From Luteimonas galliterrae (GTDB lineage: Bacteria; Pseudomonadota; Gammaproteobacteria; Xanthomonadales; Xanthomonadaceae), in contig NZ_JAMBEP010000001.1 of the NCBI RefSeq assembly GCF_023374055.1, positions 434,001-498,000 on the forward strand: a stretch of 64,000 nucleotides of DNA, in the 5' to 3' direction. A program made the translations under genes and the position numbers. Of the stretch, positions 8,993-17,143 are shown piece by piece. Position 1 is the first letter of the stretch; each line of letters begins with the position of its first letter. A model generated the notes under the pieces. That model saw only the letters and a program-made list of their open reading frames with translations, searched no databases and was not told the origin of the DNA.

Positions 8993-9754
8993 ATGGTCCT
9001 GAACCTCGCCGCCTACCATTTCGTGCCCGTGGCCGACCCCGATGCGCTCGCTTCGCAGGTGCGCGCGTGGGCCGAAGCGGGCGGATTGCGCGGCACCGTG
9101 CTGGTGGCGGGGGAAGGCATCAACCTGTTCCTGGCCGGTGCCGCAGAGGCGATCGAGGCTTTTCTGCAGCGGCTGCGCGGCGATGCGCGATTCGCCGGCA
9201 TCCGCACCAAGCTCAGCGAAAGCGACGCGCAACCGTTCGCCAGGCTCAAGGTGAAGGTGAAACCGGAAATCATCAGTTTCCGTCGAGAAGGCGCCTCGCC
9301 GCTCGCGGAGCGCGCGCCTGCGGTGGCGCCGGCCGATCTCGCGCGCTGGCTGGCGCAAGGCCACGACGATGCCGGCAAGCCGGTCGTGCTGCTCGACACG
9401 CGCAATCGCGAGGAAGTCGGTTACGGCACCTTCGCCGGCGCGCTGACCTTGCCGATCGACAATTTCACCGATTTGCCCGAAGCGCTGGCGCCGCATCGCG
9501 AGGCGCTGTCCGCGGCCACCGTGGTCAGCTTCTGCACCGGCGGCATCCGCTGCGAGAAAGCCGCGTTGTGGATGCGCGCCGAGGGCATGGACAACGTGCT
9601 GCAGCTTGACGGCGGCATCCTGGGTTATTTCGAACAGGTCGGCGGCGCGCATTACGACGGGCGCTGTTTCGTATTCGACGAGCGGTTGGCGCTGGATCCG
9701 GCAATGAGGCCGCTGGCGACCGCGCATAATTCCATCGCATTGGAGCGGGCATGA
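8993..9754 (+). CDS. trhO: tRNA uridine-34 hydroxylase/rhodanese TrhO
   Basis: A 253-residue rhodanese-fold protein of the UPF0176/TrhO family, which in E. coli and B. subtilis makes 5-hydroxyuridine at tRNA position 34 in an oxygen-dependent way. An N-terminal ferredoxin-like domain (about 1-95) precedes the rhodanese domain, whose active loop is CTGGIRCEK (181-189) with the loop Cys at 181 and a second conserved Cys at 187. The C-terminal segment with HYDGRCFVFDER is family-typical. It overlaps the next small ORF by ATGA. Confidence 0.92.
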   Translation: MVLNLAAYHFVPVADPDALASQVRAWAEAGGLRGTVLVAGEGINLFLAGAAEAIEAFLQRLRGDARFAGIRTKLSESDAQPFARLKVKVKPEIISFRREGASPLAERAPAVAPADLARWLAQGHDDAGKPVVLLDTRNREEVGYGTFAGALTLPIDNFTDLPEALAPHREALSAATVVSFCTGGIRCEKAALWMRAEGMDNVLQLDGGILGYFEQVGGAHYDGRCFVFDERLALDPAMRPLATAHNSIALERA

Positions 9755-9906
9755 CCTGGGTCGGAATCGCGTTGCTGCTGGTGATCCTGTATTTCGCGTT
9801 GAAAGTGGTCGGTTTCGTATTGAAGTTCGCGCTGTGGGCGCTGCTGCTGTTCGGAGCCTATTGGTTGGTGGCGCCGTACCTGTCTCTTCCGCGTCCCTTC
9901 TGGTAG
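9751..9906 (+). CDS. 51-residue membrane protein
   Basis: Short ORF overlapping the trhO stop (ATGA). It encodes one or two closely spaced hydrophobic segments, roughly WVGIALLLVILYFALKVVG and WALLLFGAYWLVA, then a short polar end. The overlap argues for translation coupled to trhO. Its TAG stop is the TAG of the GTAG beginning a REP doublet, so the C-terminus may have been set by repeat insertion. No function can be assigned. Confidence 0.6.
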   Translation: MTWVGIALLLVILYFALKVVGFVLKFALWALLLFGAYWLVAPYLSLPRPFW

Positions 9907-9986
9907 CCCGGGTGGAGCCGAAGGCGATGCCCGGGATCACGACGCGACCTGGCCCGGGGTATCGTCTTCGGCTCCACCCGGGCTAC
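9903..9986. repeat. GTAG-CCCGGG REP doublet, copy 1
   Basis: Inverted pair with outer arms GTAGCCCGGGTGGAGCCGAA (from 9903) and its complement ending at 9986, plus inner CCCGGG palindromes. Second repeat family of the window; other copies at 30373, 33325, 34283 and 63249. The left end supplies the stop of the small membrane protein. Confidence 0.85.
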
Positions 9987-10022
9987 GGTTGATCGCGGCC
10001 GGCTAAGCCCCATCTGATACGC

Positions 10023-11573
10023 ATGCGATTCGATAACGCCTTCATCCGGGAATTGCCGGGCGACCCGGAAAGCGGCGCGCGCCTCCGCCAGGTGCATGGC
10101 GCTTTGTGGTCGAGCGTCGAACCGACGCCGGTCGTCGCGCCGCGGCTGATCGCCTATTCGCGCGAAATGGCGGCGACGCTGGGCATTTCCGACGCCGATA
10201 TCGCGAAGCCGGAATTCGCGCAAGTATTCGGCGGTAATGCCTTGTTCGAAGGCATGCGGCCGTACGCGGCCAACTACGGCGGCCATCAGTTCGGCCACTG
10301 GGCGGGCCAGCTCGGCGACGGCCGTGCGATCGCTCTTGGCGAGACCGTGAACGCCGCCGGCGAGCGCTGGGAATTGCAACTGAAGGGCGCCGGGCCGACG
10401 CCGTACTCGCGCAGCGCCGACGGCCGCGCCGTATTGCGCTCGTCGATCCGCGAATTCCTGTGCAGCGAGGCCATGCACCACCTGGGCGTGCCGACCACGC
10501 GCGCGCTGTGCCTGATCGGCACCGGCGGGGAGGTGGTGCGCGACATGTTCTACGACGGCCATCCGCGGCCGGAACCGGGCGCGATCGTTTGCCGGGTGGC
10601 GCCATCGTTCGTCCGTTTCGGAAATTTCGAGCTGCCCGCGTCGCGTGGCGATGTCGGCCTGCTCAAGCAACTGGCCGATTTCACGGTGCGCCGCGATTTT
10701 CCCGAGCTCGCGGGCGAGGGCGTAGCCCTATATGCGGACTGGTTCGCGCAGGTTTGCGAGCGCACCGCGAAGATGGTCGCGGATTGGATGCGCGTCGGCT
10801 TCGTGCACGGCGTGATGAACACCGACAACATGTCGATCCTCGGCCTGACCATCGATTACGGCCCCTACGGCTGGATCGACGACTACGCCCCGGACTGGAC
10901 GCCCAACACCACCGATGCGCACGGCCGCCGCTACCGTTTCGGCTGGCAGCCGAAGATCGCGCACTGGAACCTGGGCAAGCTGGCGCAGGCGCTGGCGCCG
11001 CTGTTCGCCACGGTCGAACCGCTGCAGGCCGGCTTGGACCGTTACGCCGAGGCCTATACGCACGCCGATCGCGACAACGTCGCGCGCAAGCTCGGTTTGG
11101 CGGAATGCCGCGAAGACGACATCGCCCTGATCCGCGACCTTCACCAGCTCATGCACGACGGCGAAATAGATATGACGATCTTCTTCCGTGCGCTGTCCGA
11201 TCTCGATGCCGCTACTCCCGGCGTCGCGCCGTTCGACGAAGCCTTTTACGACGAAGCCAAACGCAGCCAGGTGGAGCCGGCCTTGCTCGACTGGTTGTCG
11301 CGCTACGCCGCCCGCCTGCGCGAAGATCCCCTGTCGCCGCAGCAGCGGCGCGAGCGGATGCGCGCCGCCAACCCGAAATACGTCTTGCGCAACTATCTGG
11401 CGCAACAGGCGATCGACCGGGCCGAGCAAGGCGACGAAAGCGGCATCGCCGAGTTGTTGGACGTCATGCGACGGCCCTACGACGAACAGCCTGGCCGCGA
11501 GGTCTTCGCCCGCAAGCGTCCCGACTGGGCGCGAGACCGTGCCGGTTGTTCGATGCTGTCCTGCAGCTCCTGA
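10023..11573 (+). CDS. selO: SelO/YdiU protein adenylyltransferase
   Basis: A 516-residue pseudokinase-fold AMPylase. SelO transfers AMP from an inverted ATP to Ser/Thr/Tyr hydroxyls and is linked to redox stress. The Gly-rich [19 protein letters not shown] (84-102) and the lysine in [13 protein letters not shown] (Lys121) belong to the nucleotide site; [10 protein letters not shown] (Asp268/Asn269) and the DYGPYG loop give metal-binding and catalytic positions. The C-terminus ends Cys-Ser-Ser, the position at which eukaryotic SelO carries selenocysteine. Full family length; monocistronic between repeats. Confidence 0.95.
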   Translation: MRFDNAFIRELPGDPESGARLRQVHGALWSSVEPTPVVAPRLIAYSREMAATLGISDADIAKPEFAQVFGGNALFEGMRPYAANYGGHQFGHWAGQLGDGRAIALGETVNAAGERWELQLKGAGPTPYSRSADGRAVLRSSIREFLCSEAMHHLGVPTTRALCLIGTGGEVVRDMFYDGHPRPEPGAIVCRVAPSFVRFGNFELPASRGDVGLLKQLADFTVRRDFPELAGEGVALYADWFAQVCERTAKMVADWMRVGFVHGVMNTDNMSILGLTIDYGPYGWIDDYAPDWTPNTTDAHGRRYRFGWQPKIAHWNLGKLAQALAPLFATVEPLQAGLDRYAEAYTHADRDNVARKLGLAECREDDIALIRDLHQLMHDGEIDMTIFFRALSDLDAATPGVAPFDEAFYDEAKRSQVEPALLDWLSRYAARLREDPLSPQQRRERMRAANPKYVLRNYLAQQAIDRAEQGDESGIAELLDVMRRPYDEQPGREVFARKRPDWARDRAGCSMLSCSS

Positions 11574-11587
11574 GGCTGGCTTTTTTT

Positions 11588-11669
11588 GTAGGAGCGGCTT
11601 CAGCCGCGAGCTTTTCCGGCGGCTTGGCGCGATCTGGCAGAAAGAGCTCGCGGCTGAAGCCGCTCCTAC
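11588..11669. repeat. REP doublet (GTAG family), copy 2
   Basis: Inverted 24-bp arms starting GTAGGAG, each with GCGGC-TTCA-GCCGC, separated by 34 bp. Lies between selO and the convergent 33-residue gene. Confidence 0.9.
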
Positions 11670-11711
11670 AAAAACCACCCCTACGAAAAGCGGAAGCCGG
11701 CTTCAAATAAG

Positions 11712-11741
11712 AAAAAAGCCGGCTTATTTGCCGGCTTTTTT
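11712..11741. terminator. Bidirectional terminator overlapping a stop codon
   Basis: Perfect 12-bp inverted repeat AAAAAAGCCGGC / GCCGGCTTTTTT (11712-11723, 11730-11741) with loop TTATTT. It gives a GC stem plus U-tract on both strands. The stop and last codons of the 33-residue minus-strand gene lie inside the hairpin. Confidence 0.85.
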
Positions 11742-11825
11742 CTCTTTCTTCGCTGCGCGTTTCTCTTTCAGCGTTTTCTCGGGTTTCTTCTTGTCTTCTT
11801 TCTTCTTGTCCAAGCCCTTGGCCAT
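11724..11825 (-). CDS. 33-residue Lys-rich small protein
   Basis: Short minus-strand ORF (start ATG at 11825). The product begins MAKGLDKKKEDKKK and ends in KKEKKAGK; about half the residues are Lys and it is predicted to be disordered and strongly basic. It starts divergently from uup, 73 bases away. The terminator hairpin overlaps its final codons. Composition suggests nucleic-acid or ribosome contact, but that is inference only. Confidence 0.6.
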   Translation of the reverse strand: MAKGLDKKKEDKKKPEKTLKEKRAAKKEKKAGK

Positions 11826-11885
11826 GGCGCGCTCCGGTGGTGGTGGTCGGCGGCGACAAGCGTACTGCGGGCGGCCGCGCGCCGC

Positions 11886-11891
11886 TAGACT
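11886..11891 (+). promoter_or_regulatory. Possible -10 element for uup
   Basis: TAGACT ends 6 bases before the uup ATG. No ribosome-binding site is present, so a leaderless transcript is possible. No clear -35 hexamer. Confidence 0.35.
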
Positions 11892-11897
11892 ATCCCC

Positions 11898-13763
11898 ATG
11901 TCCCTGATCACCTTGAACGCCGTCGACTATGGCGTCGGCGGCCCGCTGCTGCTGGAACGCGTCGACCTGACCATCGAACCGGGCGAGCGGATCGCCCTGA
12001 TCGGCCGCAACGGCGCCGGCAAATCGACCTTGCTGCGGTTGCTGGCCGGCGAACTGGTCCCCGACGACGGCGAGATCCGTCGCGAGGGCGGGCGCCGGGT
12101 CGCGCGGCTGGAGCAGGAAGTGCCGTTGGACGCCGCCGGCAGCGTGTTCGACGTGGTCGCCGCCGGCCTGGGCGAACTCGGCGCGCTGCTGGCCGACTAC
12201 CACCATCTGATCCACGCCGAACGCATCGACACCCAGGCTTTGGCGCAGGTCCAGGGCCGGATCGAGGCCGCGCACGGCTGGTCGCTGGACCGCAAGGTCG
12301 AGGAAACGCTGGCGCGGCTGGGCCTGGACGGCGACGCCGATTTCGCGGCCCTGTCCGGCGGCATGAAGCGGCGCGTATTGCTGGCTCGGGCGCTGGTGTC
12401 CGCGCCGGATCTGCTGTTGCTGGACGAACCCACCAACCATCTCGACATCGAGGCGATCGACTGGCTCGAAGGCTTCCTGAAGGGCTGGCAGGGCGCGCTG
12501 GTGTTCGTCACCCACGACCGGCGCTTCCTGCGCGCGCTGGCCACGCGCATCGTCGAAATCGATCGCGGCCGTGTCACCAGCTGGCCCGGCGACTGGGCCA
12601 ATTACGAACGCCGGCGCGAGGAACGGCTGAACGCGGAGGCCCAGGAGAACGCGCGCTTCGACAAGCTGCTGGCGCAGGAGGAAGCCTGGATCCGGCAGGG
12701 CATCAAAGCCCGCCGCACCCGCGACGAGGGCCGCGTGCGGCGCCTGCAGGCGATGCGCAGCGAGCGCGCCGCACGGCGCGAGGCCAGCGGCAACGTGCGC
12801 CTGCAGACCTCCCAGGCCGGCGCTTCGGGCCGCAAGGTGATCGAAGCGAAGGAAGTCTCCTTCGGTTTCGACGGCCGGCCCATCGTCCGCGATTTCTCGG
12901 CTACGGTGATGCGCGGCGACCGCATCGGCCTGATCGGCCCGAACGGCAGCGGCAAGACCACGCTGCTGAAACTGCTGTTGGGCCAGTTGCCGCCCGATGC
13001 AGGCGAGGTGAAGATCGGCACGCAATTGCAAGTGGCCTATTTCGACCAGTACCGCGCCGCGCTGCGCGAGGACTGGAACGCGCTGGACAACGTCGCCGAA
13101 GGCCGCGAATTCATCGATGTCGGCGGCGGCAGCAAGCACGTGCTCGGTTACCTGCAGGACTTCCTGTTCACGCCCGAACGGGCGCGAGCGCCGATCACCC
13201 GCCTGTCCGGCGGCGAACGCAACCGCCTGCTGCTGGCCAAGCTGTTCGCGCAGCCGTCCAACCTGCTGGTGATGGACGAGCCGACCAACGACCTGGACGT
13301 GGAAACGCTGGAATTGCTGGAGGAAATGCTCGCCGATTATCCCGGCACGCTGTTGCTGGTCAGCCACGACCGCGATTTCCTCGACAACGTCGTGACGTCC
13401 ACCTTGGTCATGGAAGGCGACGGGAACGTCGGCGAGTACATCGGCGGGTACAGCGATTGGCTGCGGCAAAGGCCGGTCGCCGCGACCGCTGCCGCCGCTG
13501 CGAAAGCCGCGCCGCCGCCGTCGCCGGTTCCAGCCGCGCCTTCGAAGCGCAAGCTCAGTTATAAAGATGTGCGCGAGCTGGAATCGCTGCCTTTGCGGAT
13601 CGAAGCCCTGGAAACGCGCATCGCCGAGCTGACTGCGCAAATGAACGAACCGGGCTTCTACCAGCGCGACGGCGGCGCGATCGTCGCCCACAACGACGTC
13701 CTGGCCGCGGCGCAGGCCGAGCTCGATGCGGCCTACGCGCGCTGGTCGGAACTGGAGCAGTGA
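11898..13763 (+). CDS. uup: ABC-F ATPase Uup
   Basis: A 621-residue duplicated ABC ATPase without membrane domains. First cassette: Walker A GRNGAGKST (36-44), signature LSGGMKRR (152-159). Second cassette: Walker A GPNGSGKTT (347-355), signature LSGGERNR (436-443). Between them lies the basic Arg-rich linker of ABC-F proteins, and a C-terminal coiled coil of about 65 residues after an Ala/Pro-rich stretch (about 530-550) matches the Uup subfamily. Uup binds branched DNA and affects ribosome function in E. coli. The next gene starts 1 base after its stop. Confidence 0.93.
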   Translation: MSLITLNAVDYGVGGPLLLERVDLTIEPGERIALIGRNGAGKSTLLRLLAGELVPDDGEIRREGGRRVARLEQEVPLDAAGSVFDVVAAGLGELGALLADYHHLIHAERIDTQALAQVQGRIEAAHGWSLDRKVEETLARLGLDGDADFAALSGGMKRRVLLARALVSAPDLLLLDEPTNHLDIEAIDWLEGFLKGWQGALVFVTHDRRFLRALATRIVEIDRGRVTSWPGDWANYERRREERLNAEAQENARFDKLLAQEEAWIRQGIKARRTRDEGRVRRLQAMRSERAARREASGNVRLQTSQAGASGRKVIEAKEVSFGFDGRPIVRDFSATVMRGDRIGLIGPNGSGKTTLLKLLLGQLPPDAGEVKIGTQLQVAYFDQYRAALREDWNALDNVAEGREFIDVGGGSKHVLGYLQDFLFTPERARAPITRLSGGERNRLLLAKLFAQPSNLLVMDEPTNDLDVETLELLEEMLADYPGTLLLVSHDRDFLDNVVTSTLVMEGDGNVGEYIGGYSDWLRQRPVAATAAAAAKAAPPPSPVPAAPSKRKLSYKDVRELESLPLRIEALETRIAELTAQMNEPGFYQRDGGAIVAHNDVLAAAQAELDAAYARWSELEQ

Positions 13764-13764
13764 C

Positions 13765-14436
13765 ATGATCGTCGTCCATCACCTCGACAACTCCCGTTCG
13801 CAGCGCGTGCTATGGCTGCTCGAAGAACTGGGCCTCGACTACGAGATCGTGCGCTACCAGCGCGACCCCAAAACCCTGCTGGCGCCGCCGGAGCTGCGCG
13901 CGGTGCATCCGCTCGGCAAGTCGCCGGTGGTGATCGACGGCGACGACGTGCTGGTCGAGTCCGGTGCAGTGCTGGAAACGCTGCTGGAGCGGCACGATAC
14001 CGGCCACCAGCTGGCGCCGGCGCCGGGCACCCCCGAACATCTGCGATACCGCAGGTGGATGCACTACGCCGAAGGTTCGGCGATGCCGCCTCTGCTGATG
14101 AGCCTGGTATTCCGGCGGCTGAAATCGGCGCCGATGCCGTTCTTCGCCAAGCCGATCGCGCGCGGGATCGCGGACAAGGCCTTGAAGACCGTCGTCGGGC
14201 CGCAGCTCAAATTGCATTTCGACCATATGGAAAGCGAACTGGAGCGGTATGGCTGGTTCGCGGGCGGACAGTTCTCGGCCGCCGACATCCAGATGAGTTT
14301 TCCGGTCGAGGCTGGCGCGGTGAGGCTGGGTTACGAGCGCTATCCGCAACTGGCGGCGTTCCTGCAGCGCATCCACGCGCGGCCGGCGTACCAGCGCGCG
14401 TTGCAGAAGGGCGGGCCGTACGGACTGCTCGGTTAG
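13765..14436 (+). CDS. Glutathione S-transferase family protein
   Basis: A 223-residue GST-like protein. The thioredoxin-like N-domain (1-80) contains the glutathione-contact motifs NSRSQRVLWLLEELG and GKSPVV followed by LVESGAVLE; an all-helical C-domain follows. Start ATG at 13765, one base after the uup stop, so probably co-transcribed. Reaction and substrate unknown; it resembles the small plasma-membrane-type bacterial GSTs with an EELGLDYEIVRY segment. Confidence 0.88.
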   Translation: MIVVHHLDNSRSQRVLWLLEELGLDYEIVRYQRDPKTLLAPPELRAVHPLGKSPVVIDGDDVLVESGAVLETLLERHDTGHQLAPAPGTPEHLRYRRWMHYAEGSAMPPLLMSLVFRRLKSAPMPFFAKPIARGIADKALKTVVGPQLKLHFDHMESELERYGWFAGGQFSAADIQMSFPVEAGAVRLGYERYPQLAAFLQRIHARPAYQRALQKGGPYGLLG

Positions 14437-14457
14437 AGCGTTTGCTTTGCGCCCTTT

Positions 14458-14538
14458 GTAGGAGCGGCTTTAGCCGCGAGCTTTTTTGCCAGACCGCTGA
14501 GCAAAAGATCAAAAGCTCGCGGCTGAAGCCGCTCCTAC
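14458..14538. repeat. REP doublet (GTAG family), copy 3
   Basis: Inverted arms with GTAGGAGCGGCTTTAGCC on the left (one TTCA to TTTA loop change) and the consensus arm on the right. A partial extra end (GTAGG on the minus strand, 14546-14550) follows and contains the barstar stop codon. Confidence 0.88.
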
Positions 14539-14546
14539 AAAAAAGC

Positions 14547-14981
14547 CTACAAAGCGGTTTCGAAGGCGTCTTCGGGCAGGGCGACGAAAGCCCAAAACGC
14601 GACATCGCGCGCGGTCCATTCTTTCGAGGCCTCGCCGAGGATGTCGAGCAAGGTCTCGAAACTGGCCGGATCGGCCGCACGCAAATCGGCGCCGCCTTCC
14701 AACAGCAAGGCATAGCCGTCGGCCGGCAGCCAGCTCAGGTCGCGCAGGCCGTCCGACAACGCGTCCCAGTTGCGGCCGAAACTGCCGGGAAATTCCAGCA
14801 TCGTGGCGATGCGCAGCAGCAGCATGGCCTTGTTGCGGCATTCGCTCAGGTCGATGCGCCAGGCGCGCAGGCCGGCGTCGCGCGTCAGCACGTCGAGCGT
14901 GGCCAGATCGTCGGCCGCGACCAGGAACACGCCGGCGCGCGCCGGGTCGGACAGGCCCAGGTCGAAACCCGATTCGCTCAT
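14547..14981 (-). CDS. Barstar-like ribonuclease inhibitor
   Basis: A 144-residue barstar-family protein, expected to occlude the active site of a barnase-type RNase. Core barstar features are visible: the WRIDLSECRNK strand-helix (41-51) and the FGRNWDALSDGL segment (68-79), which is the conserved inhibitor helix. It overlaps the upstream RNase gene by ATGA, the order toxin then inhibitor, fitting cytoplasmic self-protection. The TAG stop lies in a fragment of a REP end. Confidence 0.9.
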   Translation of the reverse strand: MSESGFDLGLSDPARAGVFLVAADDLATLDVLTRDAGLRAWRIDLSECRNKAMLLLRIATMLEFPGSFGRNWDALSDGLRDLSWLPADGYALLLEGGADLRAADPASFETLLDILGEASKEWTARDVAFWAFVALPEDAFETAL

Positions 14982-15442
14982 CGCCGCGCTCCGTACGGAC
15001 CAGGATCGAAGGCCTGGAAACTGTCGTAATGGTCGTCGCTGTAGTACCAGGCTTCGGGCGGATCGCCGCCGGTGACGATCCGCCGCGCGCCGCGATGGCC
15101 CAGGCCCGGCGTGTCGACGGTGTATTCGCGGTAGTAGCCGCGCGGCTTGCTCGGCAGCCGGCCTTCGCGGTTGCCGAATACGCTGCCGTCCTGACGGTGC
15201 GGGAACGGGCCGCCGCGGGCGATCAGCCGCAAGGTTTCGTGCGCCTCGCGCGGCAGGAATTCCGGCAGCGTGGCGCTGGCGTCCGGCGGCTGCGAGGAGG
15301 GATGCGGAGCGTCGCCGGGCCGCTGCGGCACCGAAGTGCCGATCGCGGTCGCCGGCTGATCCGGCGTAGTGGTCAGCCGCGGCCACAGCAGCGCCAGGGC
15401 GACCAGCAGCAGGGCGGCGATGAGCAGTCCGGGTTTGCGCAT
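14978..15442 (-). CDS. Secreted guanyl-specific RNase (N1/T1, barnase-like)
   Basis: A 154-residue protein with an N-terminal hydrophobic segment (GLLIAALLLVALALLW, 5-20) acting as signal or anchor, a Pro-rich linker (30-60), and a microbial RNase domain (about 60-154). Catalytic residues match the RNase Sa/barnase pattern: Glu106 in YREYTVDTPG, Arg120/121 in GARRIV and His138 in DDHYDSF. It should cleave RNA after guanosine. It is followed by its likely inhibitor barstar with a 4-base overlap. Confidence 0.88.
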   Translation of the reverse strand: MRKPGLLIAALLLVALALLWPRLTTTPDQPATAIGTSVPQRPGDAPHPSSQPPDASATLPEFLPREAHETLRLIARGGPFPHRQDGSVFGNREGRLPSKPRGYYREYTVDTPGLGHRGARRIVTGGDPPEAWYYSDDHYDSFQAFDPGPYGARR

Positions 15443-15508
15443 CGTCCGAGTTTATCGGCCCGGCCCGTCCGGCGGTAAAGTGCGTGCAGCCGCCGATCAG
15501 GAACCATT

Positions 15509-16051
15509 ATGGGAAGCCGACCGGAAAGCCGCGATCCGCGCATCGACGCCTATATCGCCAAGTCGGCCGAATTCGCGCGGCCGATCCTGAAACGGCTGCG
15601 CGAAACCGTGCACGAGGCCTGCCCCGAAATCGAGGAAACGATGAAATGGGGTTCGCCATCGTTCGTCTACGCTGGCGGCATCCTGTGCGGCATGGCGGCG
15701 TTCAAGCAGCATGCGTCGTTCGGCTACTGGAAGCATGCGCTGGTGATGGGCGCCGATGCCGCGCGCGACGGCATGGGCAGCTACGGCAAGATGGCCGGCC
15801 TGGCCGACTTGCCACCCAAGAAACGCCTGATCGCCGACATCAAGAAGGCGATGAAGTCGAACGAGCAGGGCGTCAAGACGCCGGGCGTGCGCAAGTCGCT
15901 GGCGCCGAAACCTCCGCCGAAGGCAAATCCCGCCACTGGAAATACGGCGGCTGAAGGCCGGCTCGCGGCGATGCGCAATCGCGACGCAGGTCAGGTATTG
16001 CGGCAGTGCGAGACGCTAGGCTGGCTGTTCGGCGGCGCAACGAGGAGGTAG
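15509..16051 (+). pseudogene. DUF1801/YdeI-like gene with internal deletion and frameshift
   Basis: The first ~130 codons encode a DUF1801 domain (ETMKWGSPSFVY, GILCGMAAFKQHASFG, then LADLPPKK). The family normally ends with a YdeI-type helical segment finishing AEGKSRxWKY. Here that middle is missing and the terminal motif (AEGKSRHWKYGG, stop at 15952-15954) is present in the +2 frame relative to the ORF, right after LAPKPPPK. The simplest reading is an internal deletion that also shifted frame, so the annotated ORF runs on to 16051 with unrelated residues. A sequencing error alone would not restore the missing region. Confidence 0.7.
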
Positions 16052-16060
16052 GCCCTGGCA

Positions 16061-17143
16061 TTGACCGGAACCAAGGCGGCGCTGGCGGAGGATCTTGCGC
16101 CCGATTCGCTGGCGCGGGACCTGCGTTTCGTCAGGCGCATCCACCGCATGCGCACGCTAGGCCTGGGCTTGGGCGTGTTGCCGATCGCCTCCGTGTTGTA
16201 CCAGCAGCAGGCGCCGCCGTTCGTCTGGGCGGCGCTGTTCCTCAACGGCTACGTCTGGCCGCATGTGGCCTACCTGCTCGCGCGCCGCAGCCGCCAGCCG
16301 GCGCGTACCGAATTCCGCAATCTGATCGTCGATTCCGCCCTGGGCGGCATGTGGATCGCGGTGATGCAGTTCAACCTGTTGCCCAGCGCGTTGCTGGCGG
16401 TGATGCTGTCGGTCGACAAGATCGGCGTGGCCGGCTGGCGCTTCCTGGCGCGCACCGCCGCCGCACAGGTGCTGGCTTGCGCGGCGGTGTCGGCCGCGCT
16501 CGGGTTTCCTGTGCAGTTGCAGAGCACCATGTTCAACATCTTCGCCAGCCTGCCGTTCCTGTTCGCCTATCCGACGGCGCTCAGCACCGCGGCCTACCAG
16601 CTCGGGCGCAAGGTGCTACGCCAGAACCAGCAACTGGAACACCTCAACCGCATCGACGACATCACCGGCCTGTACAACCGCAGGCATTGGGAAGAGGCGG
16701 CCGCGCGGGAACTGGCGCGCTACATGCGCACGCGGCGGCCGGCGGTGGTGATGATGATCGATCTGGACGGCTTCAAGCAGGTCAACGACCGACACGGCCA
16801 TGTCGTGGGCGATGCGGTGCTGCGCAGCGTCGCCGAGGCGCTGAAGGGCGCGGTGCGCGAAATCGATACGCCGGCGCGTTATGGCGGCGACGAATTCTGC
16901 GTACTGCTGGCCGAGACCAGCGCCCACGGCGCGCGCGAGCTCGCAGAACGGCTGCGTGCGCTGGTGGAACGCATGGAGTTCCCGCAGGCGCCGGGACTGC
17001 ACTGCACGATCAGCATCGGCATCGCCGAGGCCAACCGCCTGTTGGTCAGCGTAGAAGACTGGGTGGACCTGGCCGACACCGCCATGTACCGCGCCAAGAA
17101 CAGCGGGCGCAACCGCGCCGAGGTCATTCGCGGACTAGTCTGA
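16061..17143 (+). CDS. MASE2-GGDEF diguanylate cyclase
   Basis: A 360-residue inner-membrane enzyme predicted to make c-di-GMP from two GTP. An N-terminal MASE2 sensor with several membrane segments (about 30-175) is followed by a short coiled linker (QLEHLNRIDDITGLYNRR) and a GGDEF domain with intact GGDEF (275-279). An RxxD inhibitory I-site (REID, 266-269) sits exactly five residues upstream, so product inhibition is expected. The start is uncertain: TTG at 16061 is preferred, with GAGGAGG at 16042-16048. The 3' end overlaps the convergent methyltransferase gene by 9 bases. Confidence 0.9.
   Translation: MTGTKAALAEDLAPDSLARDLRFVRRIHRMRTLGLGLGVLPIASVLYQQQAPPFVWAALFLNGYVWPHVAYLLARRSRQPARTEFRNLIVDSALGGMWIAVMQFNLLPSALLAVMLSVDKIGVAGWRFLARTAAAQVLACAAVSAALGFPVQLQSTMFNIFASLPFLFAYPTALSTAAYQLGRKVLRQNQQLEHLNRIDDITGLYNRRHWEEAAARELARYMRTRRPAVVMMIDLDGFKQVNDRHGHVVGDAVLRSVAEALKGAVREIDTPARYGGDEFCVLLAETSAHGARELAERLRALVERMEFPQAPGLHCTISIGIAEANRLLVSVEDWVDLADTAMYRAKNSGRNRAEVIRGLV

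Noticed and set aside
8099-9940. 613-residue minus-strand frame over DDAH and trhO
   Set aside because: Antisense shadow of two well-supported plus-strand enzymes, with no domain of its own.
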